A stretch of DNA of 64,000 bases from Cheilinus undulatus (lineage: Eukaryota > Chordata > Actinopteri > Labriformes > Labridae), in assembly GCF_018320785.1 (NCBI RefSeq), contig NC_054869.1, positions 37,289,789 to 37,353,788 of the forward strand, given 5' to 3'. The notes beneath the pieces were generated by a model. That model ran no database searches and was not told the origin of the DNA. It worked only from the letters and a program-made list of their open reading frames with translations. Numbering within the stretch: the stretch's first letter is position 1; each line of letters opens with the position of its first letter. Of this stretch, positions 1 to 17,500 are shown one piece after another. A program made the translations under genes and the position numbers.

Positions 1-5644
<5,644 letters not shown>

Positions 5645-6590
5645 GGGCCCCGCCTTCGTGGGTAGGAGGCGGCAACAAAGACACCATTCCCCACCGTCCT
5701 TCACCACTTGTGTCTCCCACCGATCTATTACTGCCATTTTCCAAATGAATCGTCTCTTTCTCCCTTTTTTTTAAAAGCTGCCCATTTTCTAATTTTATTT
5801 TGTAATACAAATAAGAATTGTAACTGCGATAAACTGAAAACAAAAGTCATGAGCATATATTTTAAAATATTTTCAAACAAATCTCGGTAAAGAAGTCAAA
5901 TATCTGCTCGTCAGATGCAAAAGAGAATGAGAGATCATTTAAAAAAAAAAAAAAAGTCAATGGTTGATTTCTTCCACAAACTCTGAGTGAATGAATTGAG
6001 GATTCGTGTTTTAAAAAGGGAAGATATTGTCTGTTTTTGTCAGAAACAATGTGATAACTTACAAATAGACGCTGTTTGAATGTTGGCAGATGGCACCTGC
6101 AAAGGCAAAGTTATACATTCATCCATCCACACTGAGATGACAGGTTTGTGCAGAGTAAGTCTGTTGTGTATTACAGTCTTTGTTTCTTGCTGTTTTTTCT
6201 TCTTAATGTACTTAATTTAGTCTTCCATAAACCAAGAACCTGTACCCAACTTTCCAGCTTCAAAATGGAATATATGATACAATACTCCAAAAGAATACTT
6301 CTTTGCACACAATATCTATCTATTAATTCAGACATTAGACCTGTATATACACATACTCTTTACGCAATGCTCTCTGAATTATTTTCAAAGTTGGTTTTGC
6401 AGAGGAGCTGTTGGTTTGTTTAAGCAGGATGGCTCTCTGTCTATTTGAGCTGCACTGTGCGGACACAGGGAGGCAGCATGGGTATGCTTATTGATGATAG
6501 TGATTGATGTTTAGGGCAAGGAGAAGGTACAGTAGTTGAAATGATGTAGGTCATTTTACATTGTTAATAAAACTTTTGTTATTGAAACTT
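5645..6590 (+). other. rgs7bp: probable rgs7bp 3'UTR with AATAAA
   Basis: Non-coding sequence follows the rgs7bp stop. The first clear polyadenylation signal, AATAAA, is at 6566-6571. The 3' end is inferred from that signal only; no transcript evidence is available. Confidence 0.45.
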
Positions 6591-8335
6591 GCTCATTAGT
6601 CTGTGGTTATTATTTGCATGTAATACACAGAAATGTCCACTGGGTGGGGGCAAACTACCTAAAAAGACATTTGTGCAGAAATCAAACAGAGAGAAACTCA
6701 TTTAAAGACTTGACCACACTTTTTGCTGTCAAGCCATGTAAATGAATGAAAATAACGAGGCAGGCACAGTGTGAGATCTTATCATTTACATATCAAGCTC
6801 AAAACACAAACTATGCAGTGATACTTCATTTCTTTTTTGTTTGAGCCACCCTAACGCCTGTTTGAAGAGTAAACAGTTTTATCCCAGAGAGAGAGGACAC
6901 AGAGTAACACAGGAGAAGGAAGATCTTTTATTAAGTCCTGATGCAGCTTTTGTTTATATTTACCCAGGGTTGATGAGATAGAGGAAAAAAGAAATAGAAA
7001 GAAAAAGATTCCTACTGCAAGACCTCCTCCAGGATCCAGCTGGACACCAACTATTAGGATGAAAAGTGTTTTCCTCAGAAAATAAAGTTTATTCAGCTTG
7101 CAGTGACAACTGGCTGTCCTCTTTTCCTTTAGAAAACCCAATAGACCCAAAGATACTACATTTATACTACACTGAAACAAGGAAGGCAGATTAGCTTTGT
7201 TTAAACTGTACAGTTTCTTCAGATTTACATGAATGTTTGCTCTTTTATAAACAGTTAACATGCCCACACCTTTTCGGGATTTCGTCCTACAGCATCCTAG
7301 CATGAGCTCTTACACAGTAATGGACAGACTGGTGCTATTAGAAAGGCTGTTGCAGTTTTAAAGTAGATATAACACTAACATGACTATGGCTACATCCACA
7401 CTGCAGTTAAAATGACCCAAATCTGATTTTTTCTGACAGTGTAAGCAAGTCACATTGAATCTGTTCCTTTCATATCAGATTCAGGCCACTTCTGTATATG
7501 ATTCTAAATAAGATACAATTACAATATGAGGGATTGTATCATAGCTGACCTCTGACCTACTGTCTGTTAAACATCAACGTTCAGTAAGGCAGGGAACTCT
7601 GGATGGGGAGTGATGCAGGCTGCAGGCGCCTGTGTGCAGCTAGCCTCGTTCAGAAATGTCCTGAAAAAGCGTTGCTCACAGTTATCACTCTTATACCAGC
7701 AGGTAAATCAGATCTCTCAACATCAACAATAAGTTGGAATTGCTCAGTTTAGTGTTGTTTTAGCTTAATAACTTGTTTCCTCTGACAAAGCCTGCAAACT
7801 CAAACAGCTGTTCAGATACGCTGAGGTGGAAGAGCATGTAGCCAGTAGTCGAATGCCACGACAACAACCCAGCTTCATTAATACCAAATATCCCTAGCTC
7901 AAGACTAAAGGGACACTACAGGGAATTATATACTTTTGGAAAGAGAGGAAGGAAGATAAGGAAGCTAACTTTTTGTCCAGATGGGTTGGAAGAAGGCTTT
8001 TAAAAGATGGCAACTGGGTCACCAATGAAAAGTAAGAACTTGCCCATTCTAGTGGAAAAATAAAGGCAGCTGCATGTCAGTAAAAGTAACTGAAGGGTAT
8101 GATGTGAGTCATATGCCATGACCTTTGGATCTTTTATCAGCTGAAAAGCCACTGGACTTTTTCTTCTATACTCATAAAATGAGCTGATCCTTTTCACCAC
8201 AGGGGGACTTCAGTAATCTTAAAGTGCATTGCAGCTCTTCTTTCACCTTTGTCTTGGACACATCAGTCTCAGTGAGGTGTTTTCCCTCTTAGTTTGTCAC
8301 CCATTGACATATTTAAGTTCTTGAATGTAAGACAT
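6591..8335. other. intergenic, nothing recognised
   Basis: Between the probable rgs7bp 3' end and a Tc1 element I see no coding exon or clear repeat boundary. Around 7385-7510 the phrase ACATCCACACTGCAGTTAAA followed by CAGATTCAGGCCACTTC resembles ends of dispersed fish repeats, but I could not define an element. Confidence 0.4.
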
Positions 8336-9823
8336 ACATTCACTGGCCACTTTATCAGGTAACTCAAATAGCTAATCAGCCAATCACAATGCAGCAACTC
8401 ACTGCATTTTGGCATGTAGACATGGTCAAGACGACCTGCTGAAGTTCAAACTGAGCATCAAAATGGGGAAGAAAGGAGATTCAGGTGATGTTAAACATGG
8501 CATCTTTGTTATATCAAACAGGCTGGTCTGAGTACTACAGAAACTGCTGATCTATTGGGATTTTCACGCACACACCATCTCTAGGGCTTACAGGGAATGG
8601 TCCGAAAAGGGAAATATCCAGTGACAATGATTGTGCGTATGAAAATGCTTTATTGACGTCAAAGGAGAATGGGCAGATTGGGTCGAGGTGATAGAAAGGC
8701 AACAGTAACTCAAAGAACCACTCATTACAACCAAGGTATACAGAATAGCATCTCTGAACGCACAACACACTGAACCTTGAAGTAGATGGGCTAGAGGAGC
8801 AGAAGACCACACCAGGTGCCACTCCTGTCAGCTAAGAACAGGAAACTGAGGCTGCAATTCACACGCTCTCACAAAAATGGGACAACAGAAGTTGGAAAAC
8901 TGCTGCCTGCTCGATTTTCACTGCAACATCCAGACAGTAGGGTCAGAATTTGGCGTAAACAACATGAAAGCATGGATCTATCCTACCCTGTTGTCAAAGG
9001 TTCAGGCTGCTGGTGGTGATGTTATGTGTGGGAGATTTTTTCTTGGCATACTTTGGGTCCCTTAACTTTGCAAAGCAGGTGGATATGCCCGTTTCTGTGC
9101 TTTTCATGGTGAATCCACCTTGCAAAGCTCCTGTCTGAACAGGTCGGCCCGGTTAGGAAGTGACAGGACCAATCAACGACGAGGGGCACTACTTTCGGGC
9201 ACAGCGGAGTCATGATGTAAGCGAGCAGCAACAAGAGGCTGGTGCAATTATGGCGGAAGACATTAGCGTGGATGCTGCTAAAGCGCCACTTTGATCAGAA
9301 CTTGACATTTCTTTGTTAAAAGAAGAACAAAGAACAGCATTGAGTTGTTTTCTTTTCAAAACTAAAAACAGTTGTGTACTGACATGTCTGCAGTCACCAT
9401 GGCTCGTGTTTTGCAGTTCTCTATGAAGTTTACTCCTTGTTAGGGGTGCACCAGGTAGCGGTTATGTCATGTGTTTTGTTGCTCTGATTGGCCCGTAAAG
9501 ATGTGACAGACGGAACGTTCATCCAATCACCCTCCGAATTTTTTTTCAAAGGCTCTGCCTTTTCCCAAATGCTGTCTATGAGAGGTTTACCAGATGGATG
9601 TGTGAAACAAATCCACCTGGCGTTTCAGGTTAGGGTCTCTTAGTACCAACTGTCCAATAGAAAAATCCAGTAGAGCAACTTTGGGATGTGGCGGAACGGG
9701 AGATTCGAGGAATGTTTCCAACACGTTGAAAGCACACCATGAAGAAAAAAGGCAGTTCTGAAGGCAAAAGAGGGTCCAACCTGGTACTAGCAAGGTGTAC
9801 CTAATAAAGTGGCCAGTGAGTGT
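8336..9823 (+). mobile_element. Tc1/mariner-like transposon relic, interrupted by a MITE
   Basis: The left end CACTGGCCACTTTATCAGGT and right end ...AATAAAGTGGCCAGTGAGTG are inverted copies of each other. Between them the plus strand carries a decayed Tc1-type transposase: a helix-turn-helix part near 8470-8600, a middle part near 8640-8900, and the GTCAGAATTTGGCGTAAACA region near 8940. Frames are broken repeatedly. The C-terminal third is mostly lost, and a 570-bp MITE (9063-9632) sits inside. After it the transposon resumes with TAGTACCAACTGTCCAATAG and the GGGATGTGGCGGAACGGGAG stretch. Confidence 0.85.
9063..9632 (+). mobile_element. MITE family 'TAAC-GTTA', copy 1, full length
   Basis: The ends TAACTTTGCAAAGCAGGTGG and (inverted) TAACCTGAAACGCCAGGTGG form about 24-bp imperfect terminal inverted repeats. 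The host Tc1 sequence flanks it as GGGTCCCT on the left and GGGTCTCT on the right, an 8-bp target duplication with one mismatch. The element is non-coding. Three more copies lie at 35145-35709, 43491-43960 and 61810-62215. The TSD length points to hAT or Mutator-type mobilisation; the superfamily is not certain. Confidence 0.8.
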
Positions 9824-11254
9824 ATTGAAGTGGCTGAAGAGTGAAAGTCCCTCTATTTACTCTTTTAACAAAAAAAAAACACTCCTCTTTATGTCAATTG
9901 GTGTGTTTTCACCCTTGAGTGCAAGTATGCACTAGCCCTACTGCTTCATGCACCTCTCACCCACCAGCTTTCAGTGCAACTGTGGACAATAACCACACAA
10001 TAACATTCCTGGTGTGAGGAGACAGAAAGTATCTGGTGTCTTTACACGTTCAGACACACACATGCGCTCACACGGTGTGAGGGCAGCAAGCCAGCGGCAG
10101 GAATAGACCGTCAGCAGGGGTTTGCTTGGCAGGCTGAGCGCTGTCTGGTTTAGAAAGCACGAGGCATCTTTGGAAATAGATTATATCAGGCCAGAACAGA
10201 GATTTTCAAACTCAAGCTACATTCAGGACTGTTTCAAACTCAAACAGTTATTTAGATTTCAAAAAATCAAGAAAAATGGTAGAAACAGACATGATTTAAT
10301 GCTTTTTGGACATAATTTTCTCTTCTATATAACAAACCATTAAAAGAAGAAACAAAAGTCAAGATGGCTAATCAAGCTATTCATTCTTTGAGTCAGTTTT
10401 ATGTTACTGTTATAATCATGCATTAGTAAACTCTAATAGTGCTTTGATTCTGTTAAACAAAAAAATTCTGGAAATCAAGGAGAAAGTGTTAGAGTGAGAT
10501 AAAGCTTAGTCCCAATTCAGCCCTTGCCCCTACCACCAAGAATGGAAATACAGTGATGCCATAATAGTGTAACAACAAACAGATGCAAAAATTATTAGCC
10601 AACACTTCTGATTACTCTTATGAGTTTGATCAATTTGTTGTTCCAGCCCAACTGAACATGTTCTGGGGGCTGACTATTTGAAGCTTTGTTGGAGGTGCCA
10701 ATGGCACATTTAACCACACCCAACTGAAACTTCTCATCTATCCACTGCCCCTGTTGTATTGGTCTGGATCTGTGTTTCAGTGGTTAACTGGTTCTGATAG
10801 CACTGGTGGCAGTGAAGTTCGCCAGAAATGAACAGGACTTTCCACGATACTTGTCTTTTATTACAAACTACACATCAACCGCTCAAAGCCCAGTTGTACG
10901 GGCACTATCATATATATGAACAAAACAGCAGTCACACAAATCCTTATGTTGCAAGTGAGCCAAGAGGCAAAAAGAAAACAGGAACTCAGCAACAGGCAGG
11001 CATCCATGATGAGAGCACCATTCAAACTGAAAACAAGGATAAACAGCGCCCTCTTGTGAGGTTGCTCAGTATGTCTTAAAGGTACATCACATAATTTCAC
11101 AGCTACAGTACATTGTGTTTAGTCCAGTAGTACAATTTTTGCACCCCTAAAATACTTCAAGAGGGTAGCTCTGAACTGGGTAAAGACTTATTTAGTAAAC
11201 AGGCAGTAATATGTGAAAACAGGTGTCTATTCATCATAATGTTTGGATATTTGG
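9824..11254. other. intergenic, nothing recognised
   Basis: I find no conserved exon, RNA gene or element boundary here. The open frames around 10828-11100 occur on both strands of the same sequence and match no family known to me. Confidence 0.4.
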
Positions 11255-12455
11255 TGTGGTCACCTCTGGTGTCAGTGTTAGAACCAGAACTATTTATCCT
11301 TATTCTCATTAATGATTTTTGTAAAGTGTCTGATAGTTAAATGTATCTTATTTGTAGACACAAACATTTTTGATCCCGGTGAGAGATTACAGCAACTTCT
11401 GGATCTCATAACTTTAGAATTCAGTAAAATAAAAATGTGATTTGACAAAAATAAATGAACACAAAATCTAACAAAACAAAAACCATGATAGATGGAAACT
11501 ACAAAGCACATATAGATAATTGAGGGTGCTTACAATTGCACATTAAAAATGTCAGATCTAAAACAAAAGTCCTGGCAAAAGCTAAGCATGTTCTAGTTAA
11601 AAAAAAATCCTCCACATTCTGTATAATCCACTGATCCTACCTTATTTAGATCACTGTACAGAGGTATGGGGAAACCCTTACAAAACCTCAAACAACTACT
11701 TTGCATAAGGCAGAAAAGAGCAGTGAGAATCATTCATGATGTTGGCTATCAGGCACACACTAATCAGTTATCTTTAAAATTAAAAACTTTACAATTTTTT
11801 GACTTGGTGGAGCACAAAACCGCTCAAGTATTATACAAAGCAATGAATAATCTGCTAGAAAATGTTCAGAACATGTTCTGTGAAAGAGAGGGAGGCTGTA
11901 ATTTGAGGTAGAAGTCAAATCTAAAGGTTCGAAGTGTTGGTACAACAATGAAATGTTTCTGTATCACCACAGAACAGAGTGCTGAGATAATACAAATTTT
12001 GAGCATAATTCTGTTTAAAAGAGGCACCTAGATGGATAACTACCACTGGGTGTGTGCTTGTTATCTGGATTAAAATGTTTACAGTTCATGGTAAATTTTT
12101 CTGTATAGCTATGTTTGAATGTAAAAGCACTTCCTGTGTATTTTCTGTATGAGTAATATAGTGTATATTCACAGTACAAGTTCAAAATTGATTTTATATT
12201 TTAGACAATTTTATGATTTTAAGTATAGTCAAATTTGAGCAGAACTTTAGAGGTTAGGATTAGATAAGTTTTTACTTCTTCCTATTCCTTTTATTCTCAT
12301 GTAAACTGAGATGCTTAGGAATTTGCAGATACAAGTGACTGGTTTGTTTTTTTTGTTTAACTTCTTAGTATTCACTTGTTTTCTTTTTTTTTTTTTTTAC
12401 TGTTTTTAAGTTTCTGTTTACATGATCAAAATAAAGACATTAATCAATCAAGTGT
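11255..12455 (+). mobile_element. non-LTR retrotransposon relic (3' part of reverse transcriptase)
   Basis: Reading through frameshifts, 11265-11930 gives reverse-transcriptase tail motifs. A GSVLEPELFILILINDF-like block stands where LFILYINDI is expected, followed by a decayed FADDT region. The C-terminal block RQKRAVRIIHDVGYQAHTNQ and FFDLVEHKTAQVLYKA ends in REGGCNLR. Non-coding 3' sequence ends near 12440 with AATAAAGACATTAATCAATC, a short-repeat tail typical of 3' ends of fish jockey/L2-like LINEs. The 5' part is truncated and the copy is dead. Confidence 0.75.
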
Positions 12456-13510
12456 GTTCGTATGTGTTTATTTTTCATTTGCTGCATATCTGATAAGGGT
12501 ATTTGGACATAATATCCACAATCTACACAAAGGATCAGTCTTTTTCTAACCAGCATATCTACAAACACAGTTGGCTGAAAGTCACAATTTAACACAGTTA
12601 CTTACTAAATCAACACACCAGGGATGTTACTTCTACAACTGTATGAATACTGTAAAAAATAACGTGTAGACGCTGTAGTCTGACCAGCAGTCATCAGTCT
12701 GAGCTGATCTGATGTTGCCATCAACAATTGATGTGAATCTTATGTAAGTTCTGATCTCAGAATTAACATCATAGTAACATCCTCAGTGTCTCCCTGTTTG
12801 TAGTTTACATCCCACACATCTAGGAGTTGTATGTCTGCTTGAGCGCTCTCTTGTGCCCTCTAGTGGTGTCCTCCACTAACACACATTACATATAAAGTGC
12901 TCATGATGCAGCCAGAAGCAAATGCAAGTATACCTCCAGCTTTAGACTTTTCCTTACTTTTTGCAGCTCATACCAAGGGGTAGGGTATCCCAATTGTGGG
13001 GTGGCCTGACCCTTCAAAGAGAGATTTTCCAGAGACAAATTCGTAACGAAATGTTTTGTGAAATCTCCCAGAATGCCCTTAAAATCATCAGCAAGATCGC
13101 TGCTCAAGCATTAAAAGAAGTGTACAAGTGTAAGTAGTTTTCGGTAAATTAAATTTGAGAATCAAGACAGCCATTTAATATTGCAATTTCATATTATTTT
13201 GCTGTATTATAGTCCTTTACTGTGAAGAAGCATACAAACTGCTCATAGTAGAAATGTTCAGTAACATTGTTGCATCCGTTTACATAAAGATAGTTTTATA
13301 AACTTGGTTCAGGTTCCCTCGCATCGTACCAACATCAGCGGTCACCAGTCTGACAATCTGACTCCTCCATCAAAGTCTTTATTCCTCCAACTTCCTTGGC
13401 AATCATCAGTTCAAACCAGTCGATCATCCACCTCACACCACAACCAATGCCACCAACTTGAGCCTCAAATCCCCAGCCCATGAAAGCCCAACACCATCTC
13501 TTCATCTTAG
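12456..13510. other. intergenic, nothing recognised
   Basis: No exon or element could be supported. The short frame at 12901-13107 (minus) has no known relatives that I recognise. Confidence 0.4.
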
Positions 13511-13988
13511 CCCCTATAAAAAGTTTTTACCCCCTTGAATGTTTTAGCCTTTTATTGATTCTATAAATCAATCATAATCAATATAATTTAGCTGTCTTTT
13601 TTTTACAAGAAAATACAAAAAAAGAAACTCTTTAACATCAGAGTGAAAACAGTTATGTCAATTAAATGAAAAATATGTAAGGTAAAATAAGTGACCCCTT
13701 AAATATTCACTCTCTTTAAAATTACTGGCCTAGTTCAACAGAGGTCCAGCCAATTGGTGCTAGAAGTCTCATAATTAGTGAAATGAGGATCACCTGAGTG
13801 AGGTGAGGTGAATGTGTCTCAAGTTATTGTAGTATAGACACCTTTGTTTGGAAGATTGAGTCACTGGTTAAGCAGTATTCCTGGCTACCATTGGACCTTA
13901 AAGCGAAATTATTTTGACCTTTACTGATTTATAAAATAAATAAAAGTGTTCAATATCTAAGGGGGTGAATAACCTTTATAGGCACTGC
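13511..13988. mobile_element. Tc1/mariner-type MITE
   Basis: The left end CCTATAAAAAGTTTTTACCC (then CCTTGAATGTTTT) and right end (inverted) CCTATAAAGGTTATTCACCC (then CCTTAGATATTGAA) are imperfect inverted repeats. Internal sequence has phrases such as GGTCCAGCCAATTGGTG and CACCTTTGTTTGGAAGATTG that resemble Tc1-derived non-autonomous elements. It lies directly downstream of the c7 3' end. Confidence 0.7.
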
Positions 13989-13999
13989 CTCTTGCTTGC

Positions 14000-14350
14000 T
14001 TTATTCCTCAAGAATTCCTCCCTGCATCCCACTATCCCTCGACCCTTAACCTCAACCCTTATACCCAAACCATATAATCATCTCAATTTTTAAACTGTTT
14101 AAAACCTTTTTTTTTTTTTCACTGCGGTGGTTTTTGTAAGTGAAATGTTGTCAATGACTTCTTTTGATGCATAAGGAACTTGAAGGCTTGTCCAATTCCC
14201 AAGGATGAGATTTTACCACTACCCCTTGTAACAATGTTTCAAGGGTTGAAGTGGGCACTCAAAAACAGGGTTGGGGTAATAGTTAAAATGGGACTGAGTC
14301 GGTGAATTAAAGAGATACTATCACAGGTGAAAAGGTATAGTTGTCCGTCC
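14000..14350 (-). other. c7: probable c7 3'UTR
   Basis: This is sequence following the c7 stop on the minus strand. The nearest minus-strand AATAAA is at 14000-14005, giving a 3'UTR of about 350 nt that ends just before the neighbouring MITE. Inferred only from the signal. Confidence 0.4.
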
Positions 14351-14535
14351 TCAGGCATCACAAGGCAGAACACTGACAACGGACACCTTTTCTCCTTTGC
14401 ATCTCCGCAGCCCCGCCTCACACTCGCTCATGGTCTGAGCCGCTGCAGTGTCATCCTCTCCCACGCGGACACATACATTAAAACCTGGGCTCATGCAATG
14501 TGCAGAGTCCTTGCAGCGGCACTCGTTGATTTCAT
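14351..14535 (-). CDS. c7: c7 exon 18: FIM2 and stop
   Basis: It encodes [20 protein letters not shown] and [20 protein letters not shown], ending LPCDA-TGA. The terminal C-x-A matches the human end (RPCAAETQ), slightly shortened. Confidence 0.97.
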
Positions 14536-17500
14536 CTGGAAGGAAAGAGTAGATACAAATGTGACTACAAATTTTACACATCATTATTGATTAAGTTTGA
14601 CCTTGGATGTTCCTACCATCACAGGTCTCCCACATGTGACAATGCGTACAGCCTGTTGTGTTTCGCTCTGGCCACTTGCAGACGCTGTCCTCTTCTATTG
14701 TGTGATTCTTCCCCATACACTGCAGTACGTGCATTTTGCACACATTCAGAAGGACTGATTTCCCACTCATAGGTTTGGTAGCACACAACTCCAAGGATGA
14801 TCTAGTAATGCAAACGCATCAATCTAAGCATTTGAACTGGAAAACGTGCATATAACTTTTTTAAAGAAGAAGAAGAAGGCATCATACCCGCACTCAAATG
14901 GCATTTTGCAAACACATTTTCCTCTGACAGACTTCTCCCATGGGTTGCATACCACCGATGGAGAGACTAGTTGTTGCATACGGACTGTGAGAAACAGAAA
15001 ACATTATTATACTGAAAACAATAGTTTATGCCATCCACATCAATGGAGTGGAGGCTGACTAAGATCCAAAAATGTCCTTTGAGTAGTGCAGTAAGTCAGA
15101 TTTTTGTGCTGCACTGTCAGTTTTTTTTTACTTACAGCACATTTTTGCTTTTTTTTTTGCTTATTAGATTAATAGATAATCATGATGTCAATCCATGTTA
15201 AGAAAAGTCTTCATTTTTATCTTTAACTCATTGGTCTCTGGATAATAAATCAATATCTGTGGATACAAAGTTTTTTGACAGCATGCCTTAAATTGTTAAA
15301 ATGGGGCACTTTGAGTTTATTAGCAGGTTATTGTTGGGGTCAAATGCTCTAACTAGCACCCTCATTTTGTTCTCCTTTCTGTTCTTCTATCTTTTTTTAA
15401 GTTTATTTTTGTATTTCCCAGTTATACATCAGGTGTACATATGACAGAAAAAAACCCAAATTTAAATTCAAATCACTGGAAGGTCGTACCTTCCACAAAA
15501 TTTAAAAAAGGGCTCCAGGTCAAAGCAAAGTTCTTGTGTATCTTACCTATTTTATGTCTGAGCTTTTCTAAAGGTAAGAAGGAAAGCACCTATCGCACCC
15601 ACTGCACAAATGATTGGGGTTTTTTGGACTTCCAGTTGAAAAGATTATGTCTACGAGCAATCAATGATGCAAGCGCCGATGCATTTGCCTGCAAGTTTGT
15701 AAGGCTACAATTTGGAGGCAGTATCCCAAAAATGGCTATATGAAAATCAGGGGTTATTTTCTGCTTACACATATGAGAGAATACATTGAAAATGTGTTAA
15801 AAAATAGCTGTTGAGGGAGGGACAGTTCAACCGAGGCTGGTCTAAAGTTGCACCTTGGACAACCAGGGTCAACTGTGGAGAATATTCCTGCTCTTTTCTT
15901 CTATCTTAACTTTGACATAGGATCTGGTTTGGCTATACATAGTGCAGCTGTTAGGTCTAATTATATTATATTATATTATATTATATTATTATAACATCCT
16001 TTTATCATTGTACCTTGACGCATCGGAATGCATCTGATGTCAGCAGGGTCAGGTGAAAAATTTCTGCTGGAGTCACATGTAATTCTTTCCTCTCCAATCA
16101 GCTGTTTCCCTGCTGGACACGACAAGGTGACCACCTCCCCCAAGTAGAAGTTTGGTCCTGACTGATCAGCGATAACATCTTCAGCGAGGGACTCAAGTGT
16201 GCACCTCCAAGCTGTAAGAAAATGAAATGCTAACAAGGATTTACATCATTTACTGTGATTGTAAAAATTAATATTCTGTTGCAGTTACTGACTTGTGCAC
16301 ACTCCAGGCCCAGGGGACCAGGTCAGATCAGCAGTACACTCTCGAATGCTTCTGCCAATCAGGTAGAAACCGCTATCACATGTGTACTCAACTCTGCTGT
16401 CCACAAGGTAAACGTCTTTAGGATCCTGTGGAGTAAGGGTGTTAAACATGGGGGTGAAGATCTTCTTTAATCTGAACATTTGACAGAAATATCTTTTCCA
16501 AAAAGAAAGGTAGATATAAAGACACAGAATTTCTTTTAATATATCTGACTCAATGGCATTGAGCCTCACAGAGCCAAATTATGCACAGAGTAACACCATA
16601 AACTGCCCTTTTAGGAAACACTGACAGTGTTTTTATAAAATTTTGAATGTATCAACATTTTCTGTCTTCGTTGTGTTTAAACTTGTTCTCCATCTTTACC
16701 AGGATGTAGCCATTGACCAGAGCAGGTGGGACTCCACATTTCTGGCTCGCTGGGAGAGTTAAATCAAAGCACTGAGGCTCCATTGTTCTGCAGAAAACAA
16801 AGAGTTATTCAATGAGTGTATACTGATTATACCCTGAAAGTTCCTCTTATTGACAAGCACTGATTGGTGGTGAGCGTTGTGTCAAAATTTGTGCCAAAGT
16901 TCACTGAAACTCGCTCTAACCTTAGGTATTGCAGGTCTTGGTCCTCACAGTCGGATGTCTCAGTGGTCTCCCCAGTGCAGTGTTGTCCTCCGTTCTGAGG
17001 GCTGGGGTTAGAGCATGAGCGACTTCTTGACCGTCGACCACCAGAGCATGATGACCATGCGGACCAGCACGCCCAACTGCCATGGATTACTCCTTCGTGA
17101 GTAGAAATACAGCGGATGGAGAAAATGAGATATTTAAAGTCCCACTCACTGACTTAGAGACTTATGAGTTCATCCAAATATCACCCCAAGAACTGGCCCA
17201 AAGTACTCCAATATATGGTAACTTTTTACAAAATGGCAGGTTTCCTGTTGGAGTTGGAGCATAGATCCAAGAGCCTTTGTAATTGCATCTGCCCACAAAA
17301 TCTCATAAATCTACAACAAAGAGAAAGGAGGAGGATTTAGTTCAGAAACTGTCAACGGGTGCAATCAAGGCGATCTGTGGGGCACGTTGGAGACACAAGA
17401 AGTTGTTTTTTTTTTTTTTTTTTTTCTGCAAGACTTGATGTGCCTGCAAAAGTTCATACATTTTTAACTGACTGCTGAGGTCAGCCCTATGCATGGGTCT

